A stretch of 64,000 bases of DNA from DASRTE01 sp035656095 (GTDB lineage Bacteria; Actinomycetota; Actinomycetes; Jiangellales; Jiangellaceae), in NCBI GenBank assembly GCA_035656095.1, contig DASRTE010000005.1, positions 48,770 to 112,769 of the forward strand. The letters run 5' to 3'. Positions 34,765-42,451 of the stretch are shown here, one piece after another. Numbering within the stretch: position 1 is the stretch's first letter; the number at the start of each line of letters is the position of its first letter. The notes under the pieces are model-generated. The model worked only from the letters and a program-made list of their open reading frames with translations. It was not told the DNA's origin and made no database searches. The position numbers and the translations under genes were made by a program.

Positions 34765-34791
34765 CGATCCCGATCCTCCCCCGCATGCGGC

Positions 34792-35856
34792 CTAGTCGAA
34801 CGGGTTGAACCAGGACGCGATGCGCAGCGCACCCTTGCCGATGCGGCCGAGCAGCCCCCGGTCGTCCGGCTCCTCCGGAGGCAGAGCGGCCAGCACGGCG
34901 TCGATCGTCTCAGCCGGAGCATCGGCCACGACGGTGACCACCCAGTCCCCGGCCGACCAGGTGAACGTGGCCGGCGGACCGGGGGTGCTGTAGACGACGC
35001 CGCCGCCGACCTCACGTGCGGCGTAGCCGTGCAACGTGCGCGGGTCGAGCCGGCCCTCCTGCTCGAAGACGGAGACGGTGACAACGCCGTCGGAGTAGCT
35101 GAGCTGCACCGCTTCGCCCACCCACCGGGCCTGGTAGAGGGCGAGCCCTCCCTCGAGCTCGTCCGGGCAGCTCCACCCGTTGTCCCGCATCCGAGCGAGG
35201 TCGGTACGCCGCAAGGAGGTCGTCACGACACTGCCCGGGTCCCGTCGCAGCGCCGGATGCGTGACGGCAGAGTGGAACTTCAGCTCGACGAACGCACTCG
35301 CGGCGCGGACGGCTCCGGCCTCGTCGTAGATCTCGCGCCGCAGCGGTAGGGCGAACTCGGTGTCGAGCCAGAGCCGGGCCGCCGCTGATCCGTCGGGTCG
35401 GCGTGCCTCGACCACGTGCGCGGCACGCCCGGCCACGGTGGCGACCCCGACGAGGACCACGTCGTAGGCACGGACCAGTAGATCGACCGGGCCACCCCCG
35501 TCGGCAAGCCATGCTGCGCCGCTGCGCTCGTCGATGGCGGACATCGGCCGTGACCCGTGCACGCGGACCTCGGTCGCGCCGCCGGCGCGGTGCGCCATGT
35601 CGACGACGGCGCTGGTGGAGGCGCCGCCGAGGGCGGACCAGGCGGCGACGAACTGGGTGCCGCTGTACGACACGGTGTCCGGCGCTGCCATGGCACGGTG
35701 GAGGAGGTCGACCGCGGCGGGAGCGTCGCCGTCCTGGGCCACGGCCGGGGTTGCGACCGCGATCGCCCCGACCAGGACGGGAACGGCCAGCGCCGGAACC
35801 GCCAGCGCCGACAACGACCCCGGGCCCCGGCGTATCACCGTGGACGGTCCGATCAC
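34792..35856 (-). CDS. RseB/MucB-like sigma-E regulatory exported protein
   Basis: A 354-residue protein with an N-terminal signal or anchor (ALAVPALAVPVLVGAIAVATPAVAQ). The following region (LLHRAMAAPDTVSYSGTQFVAAW; VVEARRPDGSAAARLWLDTE) has the lipoprotein-like half-barrel typical of the RseB N-domain. A smaller C-terminal domain ends RIASWFNPFD. GTG 35856 overlaps the rseA stop (GTGA), so it is translated with the anti-sigma factor. It is expected to bind or protect RseA outside the membrane and tune its cleavage; that is inferred from gene order and fold. Confidence 0.75.
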   Translation of the reverse strand: MIGPSTVIRRGPGSLSALAVPALAVPVLVGAIAVATPAVAQDGDAPAAVDLLHRAMAAPDTVSYSGTQFVAAWSALGGASTSAVVDMAHRAGGATEVRVHGSRPMSAIDERSGAAWLADGGGPVDLLVRAYDVVLVGVATVAGRAAHVVEARRPDGSAAARLWLDTEFALPLRREIYDEAGAVRAASAFVELKFHSAVTHPALRRDPGSVVTTSLRRTDLARMRDNGWSCPDELEGGLALYQARWVGEAVQLSYSDGVVTVSVFEQEGRLDPRTLHGYAAREVGGGVVYSTPGPPATFTWSAGDWVVTVVADAPAETIDAVLAALPPEEPDDRGLLGRIGKGALRIASWFNPFD

Positions 35857-36443
35857 GGATCCGGAGCAACGGTCGAGGTCACCGGGACCAGGACGGTCGC
35901 CAGGTCGGCGAACGGCAGCGATCCGGTCGAGCGCGCGTGCTCGACGGCGAAACGCTCCACTGACGGCACGACGGTGGCCGGATCGGAGCCCGAGGCGGCG
36001 GGCCCGCCCAGTGTCGCCAGGACCAGGGTGAGGGCGCCGGCCGACAACACGCCACCGGCGGCCAACTGGATGCGCCCGTGACGCGGGTTCAGTCGGGGCG
36101 CTCCCTCGGGCCGTCGCGTCCCCGTGAACGTGTCGGGCCGGCCGCCGCCCGGACGGGTCTCACCGGCGCGCCATCCGACGGGGGGCGACGCGGTGCCGGG
36201 AAAGGGCCGCCGCTCCGGCGGGAGGGGATCTCCCGGCTCGGCCAACGCCAGCAGGGCCGCGACCAGCGAGGCCGGTGGTTCGACGTCGGCGAGCCGGCGC
36301 AGCGCCGCCTTGGTCGCGCGCTCCCGCTCGACCTCGAGCCGGCACTGCTCGCAGTTCATGACATGGGCCAGCGCGCGGTCACGGTCGTCGTGGCCCAGTT
36401 GGTCGTCGACCAGGGCGGTGACGCGCTCGCCGAGATGCTTCAC
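35853..36443 (-). CDS. rseA: zinc-binding anti-sigma factor (RseA type)
   Basis: A 196-residue membrane anti-sigma factor. The ZAS motif His27-x3-Cys31-x2-Cys34 is in HVMNCEQC. A Pro-rich linker follows, then one membrane helix (LAAGGVLSAGALTLVLATLGG, about 138-158) and a short outside tail. It should hold SigE inactive at the membrane. Start and stop both overlap neighbours by ATGA/GTGA, so sigE, rseA and the RseB-like gene form one coupled operon. Confidence 0.9.
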   Translation of the reverse strand: MKHLGERVTALVDDQLGHDDRDRALAHVMNCEQCRLEVERERATKAALRRLADVEPPASLVAALLALAEPGDPLPPERRPFPGTASPPVGWRAGETRPGGGRPDTFTGTRRPEGAPRLNPRHGRIQLAAGGVLSAGALTLVLATLGGPAASGSDPATVVPSVERFAVEHARSTGSLPFADLATVLVPVTSTVAPDP

Positions 36444-37129
36444 GGCGTCTCCTCCCTGGCCTCCGGAGCTTCGACGGGCGTGTCGACCCCAGCGGGTGGC
36501 GCACGGTGCTCGAGCGCCGCACGCAGCTGGGCGCGTCCGCGGTGGATGCGGCTGCGCACCGTGCCGAGCTTGACGTCCAGGGTGGCCGCGATCTCCTCGT
36601 AGGACAGCCCTTCGATGTCACAGAGCACCACGGCGGCGCGGAAGTCGGGGGCCAGCGCATCGAGGGCGGCCTGGACGTCGGCGTCGAGCATGCGGTCGTC
36701 GAACACCCGGTCCGGCGATGGCTCACGGCCGGAGAGCCGGTCGGCGGCGTCGTCCGGCAGGGCGTCGAAGCGGATGCGCTGCTTGCGGCGCACTCCGTCG
36801 AGGAACAGGTTGGTCGTGATCCGGTGCAGCCAGCCATCGAACGTGCCCGGGGTGTAGGAGGACAGGGACCGGAACACCCGGACGAAGACGTCCTGGGTGA
36901 GGTCCTCGGCGTCGTGGCTGTTGCCGGTCAGCCGGTAGGCGAGCCGGTAGACCCGACCGGAGTGCTCGCGGACCACCTCGTCCCAGGACGGCGGTGTCCA
37001 GCCTTCGGGGGCGGGCACCACGCGCGGCTCCGGCACGCCGGCGTCACTGCCGGCGGCGCCGGGCACCTCTGCGTCGGCCACCTGGGAGCCTCCCTCGCGG
37101 GGACGGACGGGCACGAGTACTGCTGCCAT
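36440..37129 (-). CDS. sigE: ECF sigma factor SigE
   Basis: A 229-residue ECF sigma factor. Region 2 reads VYRLAYRLTGNSHDAEDLTQDVFVRVF and then FDGWLHRITTNLFLDGVRR. Region 4 reads LPPDFRAAVVLCD-type sequence (here LAPDFRAAVVLCD), then GLSYEEIAATLDVKLGTVRSRIHRGR. Its neighbours rseA, rseB-like, htrA and tatB identify it as the extracytoplasmic-stress SigE. ATG 37129 was chosen; the frame stays open upstream but the sequence becomes Pro/Arg-rich and crosses a likely promoter. An ECF-type promoter pattern 72 bp upstream suggests autoregulation. Confidence 0.92.
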   Translation of the reverse strand: MAAVLVPVRPREGGSQVADAEVPGAAGSDAGVPEPRVVPAPEGWTPPSWDEVVREHSGRVYRLAYRLTGNSHDAEDLTQDVFVRVFRSLSSYTPGTFDGWLHRITTNLFLDGVRRKQRIRFDALPDDAADRLSGREPSPDRVFDDRMLDADVQAALDALAPDFRAAVVLCDIEGLSYEEIAATLDVKLGTVRSRIHRGRAQLRAALEHRAPPAGVDTPVEAPEAREETP

Positions 37130-37200
37130 CGTGACCCATATTCCCCTCTCGGCACCAACCGTGGCGGCGACGCGGGTGTTCCCGCACGTCACGTCCGGGC

Positions 37201-37227
37201 AACGCGCCGCACCCTCGCGTGGGTTCC
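37201..37227 (-). promoter_or_regulatory. ECF-sigma-type promoter candidate for the sigE operon
   Basis: Reading the minus strand, GGAAC (37227-37223), an 18-base spacer and CGTT (37204-37201) match the GGAAC-N(16-19)-(C)GTT pattern of mycobacterial SigE/SigH-type promoters. It would give a leader of about 65 bases before ATG 37129. The match is short, so this needs transcript-end data. Confidence 0.4.
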
Positions 37228-37271
37228 CCGTCCCGCCGTCGTCGAGCACTACGCTGCGAGGCAACCGGTCG

Positions 37272-37331
37272 ACTTGTGGCGGGTTCGGCACGCTGCCCGG
37301 GCGAGGTTGACGTTCCCGAGCCGCCACAAGT
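37272..37331. repeat. 11-bp inverted repeat upstream of O-methyltransferase
   Basis: ACTTGTGGCGG at 37272-37282 and CCGCCACAAGT at 37321-37331 are perfect inverse complements 38 bases apart. They sit in the divergent sigE/O-methyltransferase spacer, 40 bp before the likely methyltransferase start. It could be an operator pair or a leader hairpin. Confidence 0.5.
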
Positions 37332-37370
37332 GGAGCGACGAGTGCGCTGGCCTACGAGGAGGCCGTCATC

Positions 37371-38027
37371 ATCAATGCGATCACGCCGGAGTCGTGGGCC
37401 TACGCCGAGAGCTTCGCCGCCGAGGACCAGGCCCTGGCCCGGGCCCGACGGCGCGGCCGGGAGGTGGGCGCGGTCCCGGTCGGCCCGGGCGCGGGGGCGG
37501 CGCTGCGGGTGCTGGCCGCCGCGATCGACGCACGCACGGTCGTCGAGATCGGCACCGGAGCGGGGGTGTCGGGTCTCTATCTGCTGGCCGGCATGCGCCC
37601 GGACGGCGTTCTCACCAGCGTCGACGTCGAGTCCGAGCACCAGCGGCTGGCCCGCGAGGCCTTCGCCGAGGTGGGTGTTGCGCACAACCGGACCCGGCTG
37701 ATCACCGGCGCGGCCCTGGAGGTCCTGCCACGGCTCACCGACGGCGCATACGATCTGGTGTTCTGCGACGGCGACAAGGCCGAGTACTCCGACTACCTCC
37801 GCCAGGCGCTCCGGCTGCTCCGGCCGGGGGGCGTCGTCGCCTTCGACAATGCCCTGTGGCACGACCGGGTCGCCGACCCCGCGCAGCGGGACCCCGACAC
37901 GGTCGCGATCCGCGGACTCGGCCGGGCGGTGGTCGAGGACGAACAGCTGGTGTCGGCGCTGCTTCCGGTGGGCGACGGCCTGCTCGTGGCCGTCAAGCGC
38001 AACCCTCCGGCCGACGGCGGGACGTGA
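37371..38027 (+). CDS. class-I SAM-dependent O-methyltransferase
   Basis: About 218 residues, matching the O-methyltransferase family found divergent from sigE in actinobacteria (Rv1220c type). The SAM site is VVEIGTGAGVSGLYLLAG, with DGVLTSVDVE and DLVFCDGDKAEY. The conserved N-terminal part (ITPESWAYAESFAAED) lies before any ATG, GTG or TTG in frame. The first standard start, GTG 37464, would remove 31 residues of it. GAGGAGG at 37356-37362 is 8 bases from an ATC at 37371, which is therefore the suggested start; CTG 37347 is the alternative. It ends 3 bp from the convergent hypothetical gene. Confidence 0.85.
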   Translation: MNAITPESWAYAESFAAEDQALARARRRGREVGAVPVGPGAGAALRVLAAAIDARTVVEIGTGAGVSGLYLLAGMRPDGVLTSVDVESEHQRLAREAFAEVGVAHNRTRLITGAALEVLPRLTDGAYDLVFCDGDKAEYSDYLRQALRLLRPGGVVAFDNALWHDRVADPAQRDPDTVAIRGLGRAVVEDEQLVSALLPVGDGLLVAVKRNPPADGGT

Positions 38028-38030
38028 CCG

Positions 38031-38642
38031 TCAGCGGCCGGGAATCCCGCCGTCGAGTGCGCGCAGTGGGACGCCGCGTTCACCGGGTGCCGGTCGGCTG
38101 GCCCGCGGACCGGGGCCCGGGGGCCGTGGTTCGGCGACCTCGCGGCCATGGGCGGCCGGCTCGCTCCGGCCGCGGGTGCTGCTCTTCTCCTGTTCGATGA
38201 GAGCGTCGACCATGTCCGCCGGGGCCGCGACGGCCATCGCCAGCGCACGGCCGAGGTCGTCGCGGTCGACATCCTCCTCGGCGGTGCGGCGTAGCCCCTC
38301 GGACAGGTCGAGGACCTTGTCGGCCGAGCCGAGAGCCGAGCGCGAGGCCATCAGGTGGCGGCGTTGCAGCGGCCGTCCGGCGATCATCAGCGCCAGCGCC
38401 TCCGCGGTGTCGCTCCAGTCGGCCTGCGGCGCCGGCTCGCCGACGAGGCCAGCGACGCCCACGATGACGCGGTCGGACGCCGCGATGAGCTTGTCGGCGG
38501 TCTCGGTGTCGCTGTCGAGCGCGGCGAGACGCAGTGCGACACCGGTGACGAGCGCGCTGTCGGCGGGGCTGCGCCGAGGTTGTGCGAGCAGGCGCACTGC
38601 GCGCGAGACGAGCGGACGGGTGGGCAGCCGGTCCTCCAACAC
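38031..38642 (-). CDS. hypothetical protein downstream of P5C dehydrogenase
   Basis: A 203-residue mostly helical protein (SRAVRLLAQPRRSPADSALVTGVALRLAALDSDTE; then LGRALAMAVAAPADMVDALIE) with a Pro/Arg-rich disordered tail. No signal peptide or membrane helix is seen and I do not recognise a family. GTG 38642 has AAGGGG 9 bases upstream. It starts 33 bp after the pruA stop, so it is probably in the same transcript. The slot often holds proline dehydrogenase, but it shows none of that enzyme's motifs. Confidence 0.7.
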   Translation of the reverse strand: MLEDRLPTRPLVSRAVRLLAQPRRSPADSALVTGVALRLAALDSDTETADKLIAASDRVIVGVAGLVGEPAPQADWSDTAEALALMIAGRPLQRRHLMASRSALGSADKVLDLSEGLRRTAEEDVDRDDLGRALAMAVAAPADMVDALIEQEKSSTRGRSEPAAHGREVAEPRPPGPGPRASRPAPGERGVPLRALDGGIPGR

Positions 38643-38674
38643 GTGGAATACCCCTTGTCTTCCGTGGCTGGCCC

Positions 38675-40303
38675 TCAGGCCATGTGTGGGTAAGTATGCG
38701 CGGTCGGTGGGTCGAGTGTTTCCTTGAGGGACCGCGTGCTCGTCCACCGCAGCAGATTCTGGGCCGCGCCGGCCTTGTCGTTCGTGCCGCTGGCCCGGGC
38801 ACCACCGAACGGCTGCTGGCCGACGACGGCGCCCGTGGGCTTGTCGTTGACGTAGAAGTTGCCCGCCGCGAAGCGCAACACCTCGGTCGCCTCCGCGATG
38901 GCCGCCCGGTCCTGCGCGATGACGGCCCCGGTCAGGGCATACGGCGCCACCGACTCCATCTGCCGCAGTACGCGGTCGTAGTCGGCGTCGTCGAACACGT
39001 GCACGCCGAGGATCGGTCCGAAGTACTCGGTGGTGAAGATCTCGTTCTCCGGATCCGTGCTCTCGAGCACGGTCGGCCGGACGAAGTAGCCCTCGCCGTC
39101 GTCGTAACCGCCTCCGGCCACCACCGTGACGGTGTCGTCGGTCTCCGCCCGATCGATCGCCGCCGCGTGCTTCGCGAACGCCCGGTCGTCGATCACGGCT
39201 CCCATGAAGTTCGACAGGTCGTCGACCGGGCCCATGGCCAGCGAGTCGGTCAGCCCCAGGAAGTCGTCCCGCATCCGGTCCCACACGCTGCGCGGGATGT
39301 AGCACCGTGAGGCAGCGGAGCACTTCTGGCCCTGGTACTCGAACGCGCCGCGTACCAGCGCCGTCCGCAGGACGTCGACGTCGGCGCTGGGGTGTGCCAC
39401 CACGAAGTCCTTGCCGCCTGTCTCGCCCACGATGCGTGGGTAGCTCCGGTAGTCGGCGATGTTCTGACCGACGGTGCGCCAGAGGGTCTGGAAGGTCCGC
39501 GTCGATCCGGTGAAGTGGATTCCCGCCAGGTCGGCATCGGCCAGTGCCACCTCGGACACGGCCAGGCCGTCGCCGGTCAGCATGTTGATCACGCCGGGGG
39601 GAAGGCCCGCCTGCTCGAGCAGGCGCATGGTGTAGTGCGCCGCAAGCTGTTGGGTGGGGCTCGGCTTCCACACCACCGTGTTGCCCATCAGGGCCGGTGC
39701 CGTCGGCAGGTTACCGGCGATGGCCGTGAAGTTGAACGGGGTGATCGCGTAGACAAAGCCCTCCAGAGGGCGGTGATCCGCACGGTTCCACACGCCAGTG
39801 CTGTTCAGCATCGGCTGTTCCTCGACGATCTCGCGGCCGAAGTACACGTTGAATCGCCAGAAGTCGATCAGCTCGCAGGCACTGTCGATCTCGGCCTGGG
39901 CGACGGTCTTGGACTGGCCCAGCATCGTCGCGGCGTTGAGGGTCTGCCGCCATGGTCCGGCAAGCAACTCCGCCGCCTTGAGGAAGACCGCCGCCCGGTC
40001 GTCGAAGGACAGGGCGCGCCATCCGGCTGCCGCCTCCTTCGCGGCCGCTATCGCGGCGCCCGCGTCCGTCGTGGTCGCGTTGCGCATCGTGCCGAGAACG
40101 TGGGAGTGGCGATGCGGCTCGACCACGTCGATCTCGTCGCCCCCGCCGAGCTTCTGGTCGCCCCCGATGGTGCAGGTCAGCTCGTGCCGTTCGGCCGAGA
40201 GCTCGGACATGCGCAGCTCGATCCCTGCGCGTTCAGGGGTTCCGGGTGCGTAGGTGAGGACCGGCTCGTTCACCGGCACGGGGACCTGGGTGACGGCATC
40301 CAC
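38675..40303 (-). CDS. pruA: L-glutamate gamma-semialdehyde (1-pyrroline-5-carboxylate) dehydrogenase
   Basis: A 542-residue aldehyde dehydrogenase of the P5CDH subfamily, making glutamate from glutamate semialdehyde with NAD. The active Cys is in YQGQKCSAASRCY, and Glu in RIVGETGGKDF. AITPFNFTAIAGNLPTAP and NFYVNDKPTGAVVGQQPFGG are P5CDH-specific. ATG 40303 fits the family N-terminus (MDAVTQVPVPVNEPV). It would complete proline or ornithine breakdown, but no proline dehydrogenase is in the window. Repeated TTCACC/GGTGAA sites occupy its upstream region. Confidence 0.93.
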   Translation of the reverse strand: MDAVTQVPVPVNEPVLTYAPGTPERAGIELRMSELSAERHELTCTIGGDQKLGGGDEIDVVEPHRHSHVLGTMRNATTTDAGAAIAAAKEAAAGWRALSFDDRAAVFLKAAELLAGPWRQTLNAATMLGQSKTVAQAEIDSACELIDFWRFNVYFGREIVEEQPMLNSTGVWNRADHRPLEGFVYAITPFNFTAIAGNLPTAPALMGNTVVWKPSPTQQLAAHYTMRLLEQAGLPPGVINMLTGDGLAVSEVALADADLAGIHFTGSTRTFQTLWRTVGQNIADYRSYPRIVGETGGKDFVVAHPSADVDVLRTALVRGAFEYQGQKCSAASRCYIPRSVWDRMRDDFLGLTDSLAMGPVDDLSNFMGAVIDDRAFAKHAAAIDRAETDDTVTVVAGGGYDDGEGYFVRPTVLESTDPENEIFTTEYFGPILGVHVFDDADYDRVLRQMESVAPYALTGAVIAQDRAAIAEATEVLRFAAGNFYVNDKPTGAVVGQQPFGGARASGTNDKAGAAQNLLRWTSTRSLKETLDPPTAHTYPHMA

Positions 40304-40363
40304 GGCGGTGCTCCTCGACGTCGGGCAGGGACATCGCCCATCGTGGCACGAGCCGGCCCTACC

Positions 40364-40430
40364 TTCACCAGGCTCGTGGCCCGTTCACCAGGCTCCTGCG
40401 CCTGGTGAACCGTCCACCGGGGTGGTGAAC
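40364..40430. repeat. cluster of TTCACC/GGTGAA sites with a perfect hairpin upstream of pruA
   Basis: TTCACCAGGCTC occurs at 40365-40376 and again at 40384-40395 (19-bp period). GTTCACCAGGC (40383-40393) and GCCTGGTGAAC (40400-40410) form a perfect 11-bp stem with a 6-base loop. A fourth GGTGAA lies at 40424. The cluster fills the space between the DUF6912-like gene and pruA, so it may be the terminator of the first, an operator array for the second, or both. Confidence 0.7.
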
Positions 40431-40434
40431 GTGG

Positions 40435-40920
40435 TCAATCGACGAGATCGGGGATCTCCTGGGTCGCGAACCACAACAGCTCGAAGCCCTCCGGTTCCTC
40501 GACCGCCGCGGCGGCATCGGCGTCGCCGGCACCGGCGGCGTCGAGGGCCTCGACCGCGGCTCGAACGGTCTGTTCCGCGTCGGCGTCGTCGACGTGAACG
40601 GAAACGACCTGTTCGAGACCCACCGGTGCGACCAGCCGGACCGCGGACCGCCCGCCGGCCGCGTCGGGTGTCGCATCGGGGAGTTCGACGGCGATCACGA
40701 CCCGGCGGCACGGCGCACCCGGAGCGGTCGCCAGCTCCCGCAACGACGCCCTGGCAGCCTCGGCGAGCGCCGCATAGTCGAGCTCTTCGGCGTCGCCGTC
40801 CGCGTACCACTCGCGCAGCGCCGGCGTGACGGCGTAACCGATGCCGCCCGCCGGATCGAGCCGGCCCGAATCCTGCAGGACCGCGAGCATCGGAAGTGTT
40901 GCCGGCAGGAACACGCGCAT
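40435..40920 (-). CDS. DUF6912-like conserved protein
   Basis: A 161-residue protein. The N-terminus MRVFLPATLPMLAVLQDSG and the C-terminal FELLWFATQEIPDLVD are the conserved ends of a small actinobacterial family (DUF6912 as I recall). The middle has alternating strands and helices with CRRVVIAVELPD. No catalytic motif is visible. Its ATG overlaps the patatin stop (ATGA), so it is coupled to the lipase-like gene. Confidence 0.75.
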   Translation of the reverse strand: MRVFLPATLPMLAVLQDSGRLDPAGGIGYAVTPALREWYADGDAEELDYAALAEAARASLRELATAPGAPCRRVVIAVELPDATPDAAGGRSAVRLVAPVGLEQVVSVHVDDADAEQTVRAAVEALDAAGAGDADAAAAVEEPEGFELLWFATQEIPDLVD

Positions 40921-41900
40921 CAGCCGGCGTCCACCTCACCGAGGTGAGGACCGGCCGCCAGGGCCGCTGCCGACGTCCGCAACGACGTCTCCAACACGGT
41001 GATGCGCCGCGACACCTGCATCACGTTGACGCCGATCGCCTCGAGGTCCTCGAGACCGGGTCCGAGGATCGTGACCCTGGTCCCCTCGGCGCGGAGCTTC
41101 AGCGTCTCGTGCAGGCAGCGCCGGGTGACCGCCGCCCGCCAGCGGCGCTCCATCCGCCCCAGCAGCGAGCGGGGGTGGTCGAGCTCGCGCGAGACCATGG
41201 GCGCCACCACGTAGACCACGTCGAGCCCGAGCCCCGTGAACAGGTCGACCGACGTGGCCGAGCACGCACCGCCGTCGACGTAGCGGTGCCCGCCGATCGT
41301 CACGGGCGCGTACCAGCCGGGAATCGCGCACGACGCCGTCACGGCCTCCACCAGCGAAGCCGGCGGCTCGCCGGGGCGGCCGAACGGGACCCGCCGGCCG
41401 GTCTCGTAGTCCATGGTCACGATCCACACGCCCGGGTGCTCCGACCACCCGCCCGGCGGAGCCAGAGCGGCGACCATCGTTCCGAGATCGTCCAGCGATC
41501 TCCGGCCGACCGGGAGCAAGGCGGAGAGGACGGCGGTCGGCGGCAGGCGGCGCAGCCGCCGCGCATTGCGCCGGAACAGCGCCGGCGACCCGAGTCCCAA
41601 CCGCGGCATCGGCGGTAGAGCGCCACCCGTAGCTGTGTCGTAGTCCCACGGCATGGCCGCGAGAGGTCCGTCCACGACGCGACCGAGTTGGTGGTCGCGC
41701 ATCTGGGCGGGTGACACGCCCGCTCCGAGCAGCGCCGCCAGGACGGAGCCGGCCGACGTGCCGAGAATCTTGTCACAGGTACGCAGGTCGACGCCGAGCG
41801 AATCCTCGAGAGCGCAGAGCGCGCCGACCGTCCAGGCCGCCCCGAGCACGCCGCCGGCACCCAGGACCAGTCCCCGGCGCGGCTCCGTTGCGCGGCTCAC
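40920..41900 (-). CDS. patatin-like phospholipase family protein
   Basis: A 326-residue serine hydrolase of the RssA/patatin type. An oxyanion loop GLVLGAGGVLGAAW is followed by the nucleophile elbow GTSAGS and the Asp of the dyad in YVDGGACS. It would hydrolyse acyl esters of phospholipids. GTG 41900 was chosen; no strong ribosome site is present, and the upstream frame extension overlaps the divergent lipoprotein promoter. It is divergent from the cupredoxin-like lipoprotein gene. Confidence 0.87.
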   Translation of the reverse strand: MSRATEPRRGLVLGAGGVLGAAWTVGALCALEDSLGVDLRTCDKILGTSAGSVLAALLGAGVSPAQMRDHQLGRVVDGPLAAMPWDYDTATGGALPPMPRLGLGSPALFRRNARRLRRLPPTAVLSALLPVGRRSLDDLGTMVAALAPPGGWSEHPGVWIVTMDYETGRRVPFGRPGEPPASLVEAVTASCAIPGWYAPVTIGGHRYVDGGACSATSVDLFTGLGLDVVYVVAPMVSRELDHPRSLLGRMERRWRAAVTRRCLHETLKLRAEGTRVTILGPGLEDLEAIGVNVMQVSRRITVLETSLRTSAAALAAGPHLGEVDAG

Positions 41901-42019
41901 CAGATCAGTCTGCAAGACGCGCGGCCCGTTCGCACGTTTGTCCGTGGTGTCCGGCGGGTTCGGGTGATCGGACTGCGAGGATGGGGCGTCCGCCGTCCCC
42001 CTGCAGGAGATCAGAACCC

Positions 42020-42451
42020 ATGCCGACAACCCGACCCGGCCGGCGCGCCGCGCTGGTGCCGTTCGCGGTCATACTCCTTCTCAGCGCCTGCGGCGCGGAC
42101 GTCGGCCCACGCGACACCGCCGCTGCGGACATCCCGACCCCCACTGGGCCAACGGCGTCACCGGACACGTCCGCGACGCCGCAGGCCTCAGTCCGCGAGA
42201 TCGAGGTCGTCGTCGTCGACGGCACGGTCGACACGGCGGAGGACAGCGTGCAGGTGGCAGTCGGCGAAGCCGTACGGGTCACAGTGACCAGCGATGTCGA
42301 TGACGAGGTGCACGTGCACGGCGTGGACCAGACGGCCGAGCTGTCCGCAGGCCTGCCGACGACGCTGGAGTTCAGCCTTGCCGAGCCCGGCGTGTACGAG
42401 GTCGAGACCCACGAGGGCGGCCTGCTGTTGTTCCAGTTGCTCGTGCAGTGA
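42020..42451 (+). CDS. cupredoxin-like lipoprotein
   Basis: A 143-residue lipoprotein with lipobox Leu-Ser-Ala-Cys24 after ALVPFAVILL, a Thr/Pro-rich linker and a beta-rich domain (VREIEVVVVDGTVD; VAVGEAVRVTVTSDVDDEVHVHGVD). VHVHGVD resembles the first copper-ligand strand of cupredoxins. The usual late Cys-x-His-x-Met segment is missing (EVETHEGGLLLFQLLVQ), so a normal blue-copper site is doubtful. GCAGGAGA precedes ATG 42020. Its stop overlaps the start of the membrane protein gene, implying that the two proteins work together. Confidence 0.8.
   Translation: MPTTRPGRRAALVPFAVILLLSACGADVGPRDTAAADIPTPTGPTASPDTSATPQASVREIEVVVVDGTVDTAEDSVQVAVGEAVRVTVTSDVDDEVHVHGVDQTAELSAGLPTTLEFSLAEPGVYEVETHEGGLLLFQLLVQ

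Noticed and set aside
37375..37701. ATG 37375 as the methyltransferase start
   Set aside because: It is in a different frame from the SAM-binding protein and yields an Arg/Pro-rich product.
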